Shown one piece after another: positions 1 to 11,766 of a DNA stretch of 64,000 nt. Position numbers and translations under genes: made by a program. The DNA is from DATKFM01 sp963851215 (lineage in GTDB: Bacteria; Pseudomonadota; Alphaproteobacteria; Dongiales; Dongiaceae), in NCBI GenBank assembly GCA_963851215.1, contig CAWKOG010000015.1, positions 186,001 to 250,000 on the forward strand, written 5' to 3'. A model generated the notes under the pieces. That model was not told where the DNA came from. It ran no database searches and was given only the letters and a program-made list of their open reading frames with translations. Position 1 is the stretch's first letter. Each line of letters opens with the position of its first letter.

Positions 1-427
1 CCGCCTCCAGCAGCTCGCCCGGCTGCAGCAGGAAATCCGGATTGGTCGGTTTGCCGAAAGCCTCGTTCCCCGCTGCAAAGGTTTCGTAGATCAGGGCGCC
101 GCCGGGTTCCACCGCGGCGACGATGCCGGCCAGGATCGGCCGGTGCAGGTAGTTGGTGACGACCACGCCGCCAAAGCTGCCGGCGCCGAACGGCCAGGGC
201 GCGCCGGTCTCCAAATCGACCTCCAGGGCGGTCAGCCCGGGCCGGTCCTCCAGCGCCGCGATGCCCGACAGGTCCCGGTCCACGGCCGTCACCGGGTGCC
301 CGCCGGCCAGAAACACCAGGCTGTGGCGACCACTGCCGCAGGCCAGGTCCAGGACCGCCCGCCCGGCCGGAACCAGCCCGGCATGGCGCAAAACCCAGGG
401 CGAGGGCGGCAGGGGTTCGCCGGCCAT
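1..427 (-). CDS. Class I SAM-dependent methyltransferase, 3' end outside the window
   Basis: Reading the minus strand from ATG at 427 gives 142 codons that run off the window edge without a stop. The motif I signature VLDLACGSGRHS lies at about residues 26-37, followed by an acidic end of strand 2 (VDRD) and a strand 4 region ending in VVVTNYLHRP, as expected for a Rossmann-fold methyltransferase. The short N-terminus before motif I resembles small TehB-like or unassigned methyltransferases. The substrate cannot be inferred. A good ribosome binding site (AAGGAG) lies 10 bases upstream of the ATG. Just upstream of that is a CIRCE-like palindrome (456-482), which suggests the gene is heat-shock controlled through HrcA. 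The family call is firm and the specific function is unknown. Confidence 0.8.
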   Translation of the reverse strand, partial: MAGEPLPPSPWVLRHAGLVPAGRAVLDLACGSGRHSLVFLAGGHPVTAVDRDLSGIAALEDRPGLTALEVDLETGAPWPFGAGSFGGVVVTNYLHRPILAGIVAAVEPGGALIYETFAAGNEAFGKPTNPDFLLQPGELLEA

Positions 428-455
428 TATCCGAAAACTCCTTGACTTCAAAGCT

Positions 456-482
456 TTGGCACTCAAGTTAACAGAGTGCTAG
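456..482 (-). promoter_or_regulatory. CIRCE-like HrcA operator
   Basis: Plus strand reads TTGGCACTC, nine bases, then GAGTGCTAG. The CIRCE consensus is TTAGCACTC-N9-GAGTGCTAA, so 16 of 18 arm positions match and the spacing is exact. It lies 29-55 bases upstream of the methyltransferase ATG (427, minus strand) and 68 bases before the DUF1178 ATG (550, plus strand), so it could govern either. Between it and 550 the leader also holds a nested hairpin, with GACCGG pairing with CCGGTC around an inner CGTTAG/CTAACG. Confidence 0.7.
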
Positions 483-549
483 ACCGGCGGCCCGTTAGCA
501 ATCTCCTAACGAATCCGGTCCGAGAATATGGTGTGCAGGTAGACCGCCC

Positions 550-969
550 ATGATTCTGTTCGACCTCAGATGCGCCCGGAACCATGTCTTCGAGGCCTGG
601 TTCCCCACCAACGCCGCCTACGAGAAGCAGGCCAAGGCGGGCGCTGTGGCATGTCCCTCCTGCGGCAGCCGCAAGGTCGAGAAGGCGCCGATGGCGCCGC
701 GCATCGGCAAGGCCGCAAAAGCCAGCGTTCCGGCGGTCGCCGCCGAACATGCGGAGATCCGCCAGCAGCTCACCGAACTCCGCGCGAAGATCGAGGCCAA
801 TTGCGACTATGTCGGCGACAAGTTCGCCGAAGAGGCCCGGCGCATCCATTACGGCGAGACCGAACGGCGCGACATCTATGGCGAGACCAGCGATGACGAA
901 GCCAAGGAACTGAATGACGAGGGCGTGAAATTCTCCCGCGTCCCCTGGCTGCCGCGCCAGGACAGCTAA
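550..969 (+). CDS. DUF1178 family protein
   Basis: 139 aa, usual family length. The N-terminus MILFDLRCARNHVFEAWF, followed by CPSCGS at residues 35-40, is characteristic of DUF1178. Cys8, His12, Cys35 and Cys38 could form a small zinc site. The C-terminal half (residues 75-125) is charged and helical and carries the conserved stretch FAEEARRIHYGE. The function of the family is unknown. The gene stands alone between the CIRCE-like element and the RTX gene. ATG 550 is the only start that keeps the conserved N-terminus. Confidence 0.88.
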   Translation: MILFDLRCARNHVFEAWFPTNAAYEKQAKAGAVACPSCGSRKVEKAPMAPRIGKAAKASVPAVAAEHAEIRQQLTELRAKIEANCDYVGDKFAEEARRIHYGETERRDIYGETSDDEAKELNDEGVKFSRVPWLPRQDS

Positions 970-1121
970 GCTCTAGCCGACTTCCAGGGATTTCCAGCAG
1001 TTACGCGCCGCCTGTGACCGCCGTGACCTAGGCGCCGCGGCCGGCTGCCCTGATTTGAACCTTCCCGATCCGCCGCCCGACCAAGAGCCAGAACCGAACC
1101 CCGGTGCATCTGGAGGGCGTC

Positions 1122-4100
1122 ATGGCTGTTTTCGTCGGCGGCAACAAAGCGGCAAATCTCGATAGCTTCAGCTTCACCGAAATTAGCGCCGGGAGCGTCA
1201 CGGTGGCCAACGCCACCACCTATCGCATCACGCGCGGCGCCAGCTATGACCAGTTCACCGGCAATCTGATCTACACGGACGGCGTCCTGACCGGCGGCAC
1301 CATCACCAGCTGGACCCGCGTCAGCGCCGGCGGCAGCGAATTCACAGTTACGGGTCTATCCCTGCCAGTCATCACGCTGCTCGGCGCGCTGGATGCGGCC
1401 GACGACGACGGATTCCTCGAAGCCGTCTTCCATGCCGCCGACACCATGACCGGCACCGCGCTGAACGACGTGCTCGGCGGAATTCGATGGCGACGACAGC
1501 ATGGCTGGCGGCGCCGGCAACGATCTCATGTTCGGCCATGACCATTGGGACACGCTCGATGGCGGCGCCGGCAACGATCAGCTCCTGGGCGGCGCAGGCA
1601 ATGACAGCCTGATCGGCGGCGCCGGCAATGACACGCTCAGCGGCGAGGCCGGCACGAACACGCTGGCCGGCGGCGCCGGCAATGATTTCTACGCTCTCGA
1701 ATTCTCCGGTTCGGTGGTCCAGGAGATGGGCGGCCAGGGCACCGACACGGTGCTCAGCGGCGTCAATCACGAACTCGCCGACAACGTGGAAAATCTGCTG
1801 TTGGCGGGAAATGCCATCACAGGCACCGGCAACGCCCTCGCCAATGCGATCTCCGGCAACGGCAAGGACAACAAGCTCGAAGGCGACGCCGGCAATGACA
1901 CACTCGATGGCGATGCCGGCGCCAACTCAATGACCGGTGGCGCCGGCAACGACGTCTACATCGTCGACGAGGATGGCGACGATATCGTGGAGATCGCCGG
2001 CGAAGGCAAGGACACCGTCCAAAGCAGCGCCGCCGCTTATGCGCTCGCGGCCGAGGTGGAGAACCTGACCCTGCTGGAGGACGCCGATGACGGCGCTGGC
2101 AATAGCCTGGCGAACGTCATCACCGGCAATGACGGCTGGAACAAGCTCTATGGATTCGGCGGCAACGACACCATCCTGGGCGGCGACGGACTTGATCTGC
2201 TCGATGGCGGCAGTGGCGATGACTCGATGGCCGGCGGCGCACAGAGCGACGCCTACATCGTCAATTCCGCCGGCGATAAGGTCGGCGAGGCCGCCGTCTT
2301 TGGCTTTGACGAAGTGATATCCAGCATCGACTACACGCTCGGTGCAAATGTCGAGGCGTTGCTGCTCACGGGCTTTGCGACCAAGGGCACGGGCAATGCG
2401 CTCAGCAATGTCATGACGGGCGGTGCGCTGAACAGCACGCTGAATGGCGGTGACGGCAATGACTCGCTGAGCGGACAAGGCGGCGACGACAGCCTTATCG
2501 GCGCGGCCGGCAATGACAATCTCAATGGCGATGCGGGCGAGGACACGATGGCCGGCGGCGCCGGCAACGACTACTACCATGTCGATGACTCCGGTGACAA
2601 AGTCGTCGATGGCATGGGACAGGGCCTCGACCATGTGTTCAGCACCGTCGATTTTCTGCTGGCGGACAATGTCGAAAATCTAAGTCTTTACATCAATGCC
2701 ATCACTGGCAGCGGCAACGCGCTGGCCAACTCGATCCTCGGTAATGCGAAAGACAACAAGCTGGAAGGTTTCGCCGGCAACAACTCGCTGCGGGGATTGG
2801 ATGGCGACGACACCACGATCGGCGGCGCCGGCAACGACATCTACCTGGTCGAGGATGCCGGCGACGACGTCGTGGAGCTGTTGAACGAAGGCAAGGATAC
2901 GGTGCAGCTCTGGGGTAATGCCGGCTATGCCCTGGCGGGCAATGTCGAGAATCTGGTGCTGCTGGCCAGCGCCACCACGGCCAGCGGCAACATTCTCAGC
3001 AATCAAATCACCGGCAATGACGACGACAACGTCCTCAACGGCGCCAGCGGCAACGACACGATCGACGGTGGCGACGGCGATGATGAGCTGCTCGGCAGCG
3101 CCGGCAACGACTCGCTGATCGGTGGTAATCGGCCGGGATACTCTGGACGGCGGGTCCGACACCAACTCGATGGCGGGCGGCGCCGACAGCGATTACTACG
3201 TGATCGACGAAGCGGGCGATAAGATCGCCGAGGCAGCGAATGCCGGTGACGACGACGAAGTCGAGTCCTCGATCACCTATTCCCTTGGCGCCAACCTGGA
3301 GCGGCTGACCCTCACCGGCGTTGCGGGAATCAATGGATCGGGCAACGCTCTCGACAACTACATCTTCGGCAACAGCGGCGCCAACAAGCTCTTTGGCGGG
3401 GCGGGCCAGGATTGGGTCGAAGGCGGGGATGGCGCGGATACGGTCGATGGCGGCGCCGATGACGATTATCTCTTCGGCGGCAAGGACAATGACAGCCTGA
3501 TTGGCGGCGCCGGCAATGACAGCCTGCATGGCGAAGACGGTGCCGACACGCTCGCCGGCGGCCTCGGCGACGATGCCTACACGCATGATGATGCCAGTGA
3601 CACGATCTTGGAGGTTGCCGGCCAGGGCCGCGACCAGGTCTTCGGCTATGTGTCCATCAATTCGCTCGCGGACAATGTCGAAGACATCTATCTCTATGAA
3701 AGTGCGGCGATTGCCGCCAAGGGCAACAGCCTCGGCAATTCCATTGATGCCAATTCCAACGACAACGATCTCTGGGGCTTTGCCGGCAACGATACGCTGA
3801 TCGGCGGCACGGGAAAGGACAGCATGACCGGTGGCGTCGGCGACGACAGCTACTACGTCGATGATATCGGTGATGTCATTTCAGAGCAGGCGGGCGAAGG
3901 CAGCGACACGCTCATCTCCAATCTTGGCTTCACCAGCATCGACAGCTTCAGTGACGACATCGAGAACCTGACTGTGAGCGCTTTCTCCGCGATCACCGGC
4001 ATCGGCAATGCGCTGAACAACGTGATCACCGGCGGAATCGTCGACAACAGCCTCGCAGGTGTGCAAGGCAACGACACGATCTTGGGGATCGCTGGCGACG

Positions 4101-6094
4101 ACGTGCTGGATGGCGGCAGCGGCGATGACAGCCTCGACGGCGGCAGCGGCGATGACACGCTGTTCGGTTCCACCGGCAAGGACACGCTGATCGGCGGCGA
4201 CGGCAATGACAGCCTCGACGGCGCCGGCGATGCGGACGTCCTGGCCGGCGGCAAGGGCAATGACACCTATGAGATCGAGGCGGCGACCGACAAGATTACC
4301 GAGCTGGCGGGGCAGGGCACCGACACGGTCATTGCGTCCGCGGACTACACGCTGGGCGCAAACCTCGAAGTGCTGCAGATCACCGGCGCAGCGACCAAGG
4401 CCACCGGCAATGCGCTCGACAACGTCATCGCCGGCAACGCCAACGCCAACACCCTCGCCGGCGGCGATGGCAACGACTACCTGTTCGGCGACAACGGCCT
4501 GGACACGCTGAATGGCGGCGCGGGCAACGACTATCTCGACGGCGGCGCGGGCGGCGACAGCCTGATCGGCGGCACCGGCAACGATATCTTCATCGTCGAC
4601 AACGCCGGCGACAAGGTCTCCGAATTGGCCGGTCAGGGCGGCGACACGGTGCTGAGCACGATCTCGTTCGATCTTGCCGCGGTGGCGAATGTGGAGAACC
4701 TGACCCTAATGGGCGCCGCCGATCTCGACGGCGACGGCAGCGCCGCCGCCAACAAGATCACCGGCAACAGCGGCAAGAACGAGCTGACGGGCTTGGCCGG
4801 CAACGACACGCTCGACGGCGGCAGCGATGGCGATACTCTCACCGGCGGCCTCGGCAACGATATTTATCTCGTCGATGATTTCCTCGATGTGATCGAGGAG
4901 CTGGCGGGCCAGGGCAAGGACACGGTGCAGTCCACCGCCAACAGCTATGCAATGGCAGCCGAGGTGGAGAACCTGCAGCTCCTGGGTGTGGCGTTCGCCG
5001 GCATCGGCAATGCGCTGAACAATGTCATGACCGGCAATGAAGGCGACAATGGCTTCGACGGCGACACCGGCAACGACACGATCTCGGCCGGCGGGGGCGA
5101 TGACTATCTGGAGGGCGGCGCCGGCAACGACAGCCTGGCCGGCGGCCTGGGCAACGACACCTATGGCGTCGATGTCGCCACGGACAAGATCACCGAAGCG
5201 GCCAACCAGGGTACGGATGAGGTGCTGAGCAATGCGGTGTCCTACACCCTTGGCGCAAACCTCGAACTCCTGACCCTCACGGGCGAAGCGTTGGACGGTA
5301 CCGGCAACAGCCTGGCCAACGTCATCACCGGCAATGGCGAGGCGAACAAGCTGTCGGGCCTCGGCGGGAATGACGACCTCATCGGCAACGGCGGGAACGA
5401 CACGCTCAATGGCGGTGACGGCAATGACGAACTGCTCGGCGGCATCGGCGCCGACAGCCTGACCGGCGGCAACGGCAATGACACGCTGGATGGTGGCACA
5501 GGCATTGACGATCTCGCCGGCGGCAAGAACGACGACACCTATGTGGTCGACAGCATCTTCGATGACGTGATCGAGGCGGCCAACCAGGGCACGGATGTCG
5601 TCGTGGCCACGGTGAACCACGAACTTGCCGACAACGTGGAGAACCTGACCCTGCTCGGCTCCGTCGACGGCACCGGCAATGCACTCGCCAACAGCATCAC
5701 CGGCGCCTTCATCGGCGACAACGCCATGGATGGCGCTGGCGGCAACGACACGCTGACCGCCGGCTTCGGCACCGACACGCTGACCGGCGGCGCGGGCCAG
5801 GACCGCTTCCAGCTCAACGTCATCAGCGACGGCGCCGAGGAGATCACCGATTTCCAGGCCGGCGTCGGCGGCGATGAGCTGGATTTGTCCGATCTCCTGG
5901 ACGGCTTTGACCTCGGCAGCGACGACGCCAATGATTTCGTGCAGTTCGTCAACGCCGGCGGCGATACTACCGTTCGGGTCGATGCCGACGGTGCGGCCAA
6001 CGGCGTCAGCTTCGTCGATGTGGCGGTGCTGCAGAACGTGACGCTGGGCAACGTCGCCCAGGCAATGATCGAAGGGAACCTGGATCTTGCCTGA
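1122..6094 (+). CDS. Giant RTX-type calcium-binding repeat protein (type I secreted), frameshifted in this assembly
   Basis: The ATG at 1122 follows TGGAGGG (1111-1117). The reading frame shifts by one extra base near 1488 and again near 3129; dropping a single base at each point restores an uninterrupted protein of about 1,656 aa. Residues ~1-115 are a non-repetitive head. The bulk consists of glycine/aspartate nonapeptides (GGxGNDxL), which form calcium-binding parallel beta rolls, alternating with 13 modules containing a VENLxL-like segment followed by GTGNxLxNxITGN. The last ~100 residues (from about DRFQLNVISDG) match type I secretion C-terminal target domains and end in hydrophobic/acidic residues. 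There is no N-terminal signal peptide, as expected for an ABC-exported RTX protein. No transporter genes are adjacent. The role is probably extracellular (adhesin or surface layer); an enzymatic domain was not seen. Confidence 0.85.
1540..5800 (+). repeat. RTX nonapeptide and VENL-module repeat region, with a higher-order ABC periodicity
   Basis: Thirteen ~100-residue modules are recognisable by their VENL-like core. They fall into three types: ELADNVENL (A), YALAAEVENL (B) and YTLGANLE (C). The first six run A-B-C-A-B-C with a period of about 0.9 kb (for example the A cores near 1772 and 2660 and the B cores near 2043 and 2932). Later modules are more mixed (A-x-C-x-B-C-A). Flanking residues also match between equivalent modules, for example KDNKLEG after each of the first two A modules. 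Confidence 0.75.
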
Positions 6095-6100
6095 CGCGCG

Positions 6101-6871
6101 TCAGGCGGTGGCGCGGGTCACCGTGGCCATGTAGTTGACATCAAGGTCGCGGCTCAAACCCCAGCTATCCCGCAGCGGGTCGTAGCTTACCCCGGTCAGG
6201 CTGCCGATCTCCGCGTCAGCCCGGCGCGCCGCCGCCGCCAGTTCCGACGGGCGCACGAACTTGCGCCATTCATGTGTGCCACGGGGCAGCCAACGCAGCA
6301 CATACTCGGCGCCGACAATGGCGAACAGGAATGACTTCGGCGTCCGGTTCAGGGTGGACACGAACATGACACCCTGGTCCGTCAGCAGCCGGCAGCTATC
6401 GGCGATGAAGGCACCGAGGTCGGCCACATGCTCCACCACCTCCATGTTCAGCACCACATCGAAGCTTTCGCCGGCGGCGGCGAGGTCCTCGGCGGTTTCG
6501 ATCCGGTAATCGATGGCGAGGCCCGATTGCTCGGCATGTAGGCGGGCGATGCCGATGTTCTTGGCAGTGGGATCGATGCCCGTGACCTTGGCCCCGAGCC
6601 GCACCATGGGCTCCGACAGCAGCCCGCCGCCGCAGCCGATATCCAGCAGCCGCAGCCCCTCCAGCGGCCGGGGCGCCAGCGGGTCGCGTCCCAGACGCTT
6701 GGCCAAGGTATCGCGGATGAAGGCGATCCGTGTTGGGTTCACTTGGTGCAGCGGCCGGAACTTGCCCCGGGGATCCCACCAGGATTCCGCCATGCGGGCG
6801 AATTTCTCCAGTTCGGCCGGATCGACCGTGGCACCGGCGGCGTTGCGGTCCATTTCTGCGGCTGAATTCAT
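6101..6871 (-). CDS. ubiG: Bifunctional ubiquinone biosynthesis O-methyltransferase UbiG
   Basis: 256 aa. It methylates both O-positions (O5 and O3 hydroxyls) in ubiquinone biosynthesis. The segment FARMAESWWDPRGKFRPLH near residues 24-42 and the SAM motif LLDIGCGGG near residue 75 are typical of UbiG, as is MEVVEHV further on. The length matches the family. It lies tail to tail with the RTX gene and diverges from lysC, an arrangement common in Rhodospirillales-like genomes. The frame is intact. Confidence 0.95.
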   Translation of the reverse strand: MNSAAEMDRNAAGATVDPAELEKFARMAESWWDPRGKFRPLHQVNPTRIAFIRDTLAKRLGRDPLAPRPLEGLRLLDIGCGGGLLSEPMVRLGAKVTGIDPTAKNIGIARLHAEQSGLAIDYRIETAEDLAAAGESFDVVLNMEVVEHVADLGAFIADSCRLLTDQGVMFVSTLNRTPKSFLFAIVGAEYVLRWLPRGTHEWRKFVRPSELAAAARRADAEIGSLTGVSYDPLRDSWGLSRDLDVNYMATVTRATA

Positions 6872-7030
6872 GACAAATCCGTCGGTTAGGAGCTGTTAAC
6901 GGCAGTGCAGTCGCCTTGCTTCGGCCATCCTGAATGAGTATGGATACGCGCCGCTCGGACGGCAACCGCGGGGGTGCCAGGGCGGTTTGTCGCACCGTCA
7001 GCGACTCCAACGGAATCAGGCGAGGAGTGG

Positions 7031-8269
<1,239 letters not shown>

Positions 8270-8273
8270 GCCG

Positions 8274-9338
8274 ATGAACCGGCGCGCCGCCCGCGACCAT
8301 CTGGACAAGCTGTGGGAGCGCGGACGGCGCTTCCTCGGGTCCGAACTCGCCATCATGGGCGGCGCGATGACCTGGGTTTCAGAGCGCAACCTGGTGTCGG
8401 CCCTGTCCAATGCCGGCGGCTTCGGCGTCATCGCCTCCGGCTCCATGTCGCCCGAGCTGCTGTCGAAGGAGATCGCCGCTACCCGGGCGATGACCGGCCG
8501 GCCGTTCGGCGTCAACCTGATCACCCTCCACCCGCAATTGCTGGAGCTGGTGGAGGTCTGCCTGGACCACAAGGTCGGCCATATCGTGCTGGCCGGTGGC
8601 CTGCCGCCCGGCGCCGCCATCGCCCGCATCAAGCAGGGCGCCAAGGTGATGTGCTTTGCCCCGGCGCTGGTCATCGCCAAGAAGCTGCTGCGCTCCGGCG
8701 TCGACGGCATCGTCATCGAGGGCATGGAGGCGGGCGGCCATATCGGCCCGGTCTCCACCAGCGTCCTGGCCCAGGAAATCCTCCCGATGATCCGGGAAGT
8801 GCCGGTTTTCGTTGCCGGCGGCATCGGCCGCGGCGAGGCGATCGTCAGTTACCTTGAAATGGGCGCGTCGGGCTGCCAGCTTGGCACCCGCTTCGTCTGC
8901 GCCACGGAATCCATCGCCCATCCCAAGTTCAAGCAGGCCTTCCTGCGCGCCGCCGCGCGGGATGCAACGCCGTCGGTGCAGCTCGATCCGCGATTTCCGG
9001 TGATTCCCGTCCGCGCCCTCAACAACAACGGCACCCGCCACTTCACCGAATACCAGCGCGAGATGATCGGCCGCGTCGATCGCGGCGAGATCGAGCAAAA
9101 GGCGGCGCAACTGGAAATCGAGCATTTCTGGGCCGGCGCCCTGCGCCGCGCGGTCATCGACGGCGATGTGGAGAACGGCTCCCTGATGGCCGGCCAGAGC
9201 GTGGGCATGGTCACCGCCGAGCAGCCGGTGCAGGACATCCTGACCGAGCTGGTGGACCAGGCGGTCGCCGCCCTGGCGGAGCGCGCCCATGTGGTCAGCG
9301 CCGAAATACCGCGTCCCCGGGTAGAGGTCGCCGGCTGA
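8274..9338 (+). CDS. NAD(P)H-dependent flavin oxidoreductase, nitronate monooxygenase-like
   Basis: 354 aa. A TIM-barrel FMN enzyme of the 2-nitropropane dioxygenase/FabK superfamily. Visible hallmarks are the N-terminal MGGAMTWVSERNLVSALS, the GFGVIASG loop, the phosphate-binding EGMEAGGHIGP around residue 155 and VPVFVAGGIGRGEA. Substrate choice between nitronates and other oxidants, or a FabK-like role, cannot be decided from sequence. It lies between lysC and ptsP, with the ATG four bases after the lysC stop and a one-base overlap (TGATG) into ptsP, so it is likely cotranscribed with both. Confidence 0.8.
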   Translation: MNRRAARDHLDKLWERGRRFLGSELAIMGGAMTWVSERNLVSALSNAGGFGVIASGSMSPELLSKEIAATRAMTGRPFGVNLITLHPQLLELVEVCLDHKVGHIVLAGGLPPGAAIARIKQGAKVMCFAPALVIAKKLLRSGVDGIVIEGMEAGGHIGPVSTSVLAQEILPMIREVPVFVAGGIGRGEAIVSYLEMGASGCQLGTRFVCATESIAHPKFKQAFLRAAARDATPSVQLDPRFPVIPVRALNNNGTRHFTEYQREMIGRVDRGEIEQKAAQLEIEHFWAGALRRAVIDGDVENGSLMAGQSVGMVTAEQPVQDILTELVDQAVAALAERAHVVSAEIPRPRVEVAG

Positions 9339-11605
9339 TGCCACAGCCGGGTGGGATCTCGGTTTCCCGCCTCCTCCTCCGTCGTCTGCGCGATGTCATG
9401 GCGGGAGGCGGCAGCGCCCAGGACCGTCTTGCCAAGATCGTCACGCTGATCGCCGGCGAGCTGGTGACGGAGGTCTGCTCTGCCTACATCATGCGCCCCG
9501 GCGAGGTGCTCGAGCTGTTCGCCACCAAGGGCCTCAAGGCCGAAGCGGTGCACAAGACGCGGCTGCGGGTCGGCGAGGGCCTGGTGGGAGATATCGCCGC
9601 CAATCAGCGGCCGCTGGCCCTGGCCGAGGCGCAAGCCCATCCCAATTTCGCCTATCGCCCGGAGACGGGCGAGGAGATCTACCACTCCCTGATGGGCGTG
9701 CCGATCCTGCGCAGCGGCCGCGTGCTGGGCGTGCTTGTCGTGCAGAACCGCACGCCCCGGCAATACACCGACGAGGAGATGGAGACCCTCGAAACCGTCG
9801 CCACCGTGCTGGCCGAGCTGGTGGCCGGCGGCGAGCTGGTGGCGAGGGACGAGATGCAGAGCAGCGAGGGCATCGGCCTGTTGCCGACGCGCCTCGAAGG
9901 CACGCCGCTGAATGCCGGGCTCTCCATGGGCCAGGCGCTGCTGCACGAGCCTCGCATCCTGCTGAAGCAGATGGTGGCCGACGATCCGCGCCAGGAGCAG
10001 CAGCGTTTCCGCGCGGCGGTCGACAGCATGCAAACGGCGCTCGATGACATGCTGGCCTCGCCCGATGTTGCCGCCGGCGGCGAGCATCGCGACGTGCTGG
10101 AGACCTACCGCATGTTCGCCGAGGATCGCGGTTGGCTCAGCCGCATCACCGAACTGATCGATACCGGCCTCACCGCCGAGGCGGCGACGCAGAAGGTGAA
10201 AGACGACATGCGCGGCCGCATGGAGCAGATCGTCGATCCCTATCTCAGGGAGCGCATCCATGATTTCGAGGATCTGGCCAACCGGCTGATCCGCCATCTG
10301 GTGGGCAATTCCCCCACGCCCCAGACGATGCCCGAAGACACCATCCTGGTGGCGCGCAACATGGGCCCGGCGGAATTGCTGGACTACGACCGCCGCAAAT
10401 TGCGGGGCGTGATCATGGAGGAAGGCTCGCCGACGTCGCATGTGGCGATCGTGGCGCGGGCGCTGGATATTCCTGTCATCGGCCGGGTCGAGGGCCTGCT
10501 GCGGCGGGTCGAGCCGGGCGACACCCTGGTGCTGGACGCCGACAACGGCCAGATATTCGTCCGGCCTGCCGATGACATCCGCAACCGCGTGGCCGAAGCC
10601 ATGCAGGTGCGCGCCCAGCGCCGCGCCATGTTCGCGGCGACCCGCGATCTGCCGGCGGTGACGCTCGACGGCACGAAAATCTCGCTCAACATCAATGCCG
10701 GCCTGCTGATCGACCTGCCCCATCTGGCCGACAGCGGCGCCGACGGCATCGGCCTCTACCGCACCGAGATCCCCTTCATGGTGCGGGAAGAATTTCCTGA
10801 CGTGGCCACGCAGACCGAGATCTACCGCCGCGTGCTCAACCAGGCCGGCGGCAAGCCGGTGGTGTTCCGCACCCTGGATGTAGGCGGCGACAAGGTGCTG
10901 CCCTATTGGCGGGGCGCCGCCGAGGAAAATCCGGCCATGGGCTGGCGCGCCATCCGCATCGGCCTCGATCGGCCTTTGATGCTGCGCCAGCAGATCCGCG
11001 CATTGCTCGCTGCCGCCGCCGGCCGCGAGCTCCACATCATGTTCCCGATGATCACGGAGGTGAGGGAATTCGATGCGGCGCGCCGGCTGGTGGAGCTGGA
11101 GCGGGCGCGGGTGGAGCGGAACGGCCACGGCGCGCCGTCCTCGGTCAAGATCGGCGCCATGTTCGAAGTGCCGGCGCTGGCTTTCCAGATGGACGCCCTC
11201 CTGAAGCGCGTCGATTTCCTGTCCATCGGCAGCAATGACCTGCGCCAGTTCCTGTTCGCCAGCGACCGCGGCAGCGCCCGCCTGGCCGGCCGCTACGACA
11301 ATCTGTCGCCGGCCATGCTGGAGCTGCTGCGGCGGCTCACCGGCCATGCCCGGCCGGCCGGCGTGCCGCTCAGCCTCTGCGGCGAGATGGCCGGCAATCC
11401 CCTGGACGCCATGGCGCTGCTGGCCATCGGTTTCCGCAGCCTGTCCATGGCAGCACCCTCCATCGGCCCGGTGCGGCAGATGATCCGCAGTATCGATCTT
11501 TCCCTTGTGACACCCTATGTGATGGATGTGATGAGCCGCGGCGGCGGCGGCATGCGGGCCAAGCTGGCGGCATTTGCCCGGGACCACGGGGTGATGATCG
11601 CCTAA
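9338..11605 (+). CDS. ptsP: Phosphoenolpyruvate-protein phosphotransferase PtsP (EI-Ntr)
   Basis: 755 aa, typical for EI-Ntr. Residues ~20-165 are a GAF sensor domain, ~175-300 the HPr-binding helical region, and ~310-390 the swivelling phosphohistidine domain with SPTSHVAIVAR (phospho-His near 368). Residues ~410-730 form the PEP-binding TIM barrel with the catalytic SLCGEMAG cysteine near 682. It starts the nitrogen PTS phosphorelay from PEP to NPr and EIIA-Ntr, which regulates potassium, nitrogen and carbon balance. The frame is intact over 2.3 kb, in contrast to the indel-rich genes nearby. Confidence 0.95.
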   Translation: MPQPGGISVSRLLLRRLRDVMAGGGSAQDRLAKIVTLIAGELVTEVCSAYIMRPGEVLELFATKGLKAEAVHKTRLRVGEGLVGDIAANQRPLALAEAQAHPNFAYRPETGEEIYHSLMGVPILRSGRVLGVLVVQNRTPRQYTDEEMETLETVATVLAELVAGGELVARDEMQSSEGIGLLPTRLEGTPLNAGLSMGQALLHEPRILLKQMVADDPRQEQQRFRAAVDSMQTALDDMLASPDVAAGGEHRDVLETYRMFAEDRGWLSRITELIDTGLTAEAATQKVKDDMRGRMEQIVDPYLRERIHDFEDLANRLIRHLVGNSPTPQTMPEDTILVARNMGPAELLDYDRRKLRGVIMEEGSPTSHVAIVARALDIPVIGRVEGLLRRVEPGDTLVLDADNGQIFVRPADDIRNRVAEAMQVRAQRRAMFAATRDLPAVTLDGTKISLNINAGLLIDLPHLADSGADGIGLYRTEIPFMVREEFPDVATQTEIYRRVLNQAGGKPVVFRTLDVGGDKVLPYWRGAAEENPAMGWRAIRIGLDRPLMLRQQIRALLAAAAGRELHIMFPMITEVREFDAARRLVELERARVERNGHGAPSSVKIGAMFEVPALAFQMDALLKRVDFLSIGSNDLRQFLFASDRGSARLAGRYDNLSPAMLELLRRLTGHARPAGVPLSLCGEMAGNPLDAMALLAIGFRSLSMAAPSIGPVRQMIRSIDLSLVTPYVMDVMSRGGGGMRAKLAAFARDHGVMIA

Positions 11606-11766
11606 GTGACGGAAAAGCCGCGATTTACCATAAGTTCCACCTGCTTATTTGGTACGTCAGCGGTCTTGAACTCCGGCGCGGCCTGGCCGATTGTCGAAGC
11701 CGCTGAGGAACTGGATCGCGGGACTGCGCAAAAAAGATCGCAACGACAAAAGTATGAACTGACGCA

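Noticed and set aside
1501..5800. Regular short direct repeats that might suggest a CRISPR or other array
   Set aside because: They are codon-level repeats of the RTX GGxGND motif within one protein; no unique equal-length spacers.
8849..11587. Very long open frame on the minus strand opposite the flavin oxidoreductase and ptsP genes
   Set aside because: His/Arg/Ala-rich antisense of well-conserved genes; an artefact of high GC with no family resemblance. The same applies to the minus-strand frame 20163-22739 opposite clpB.
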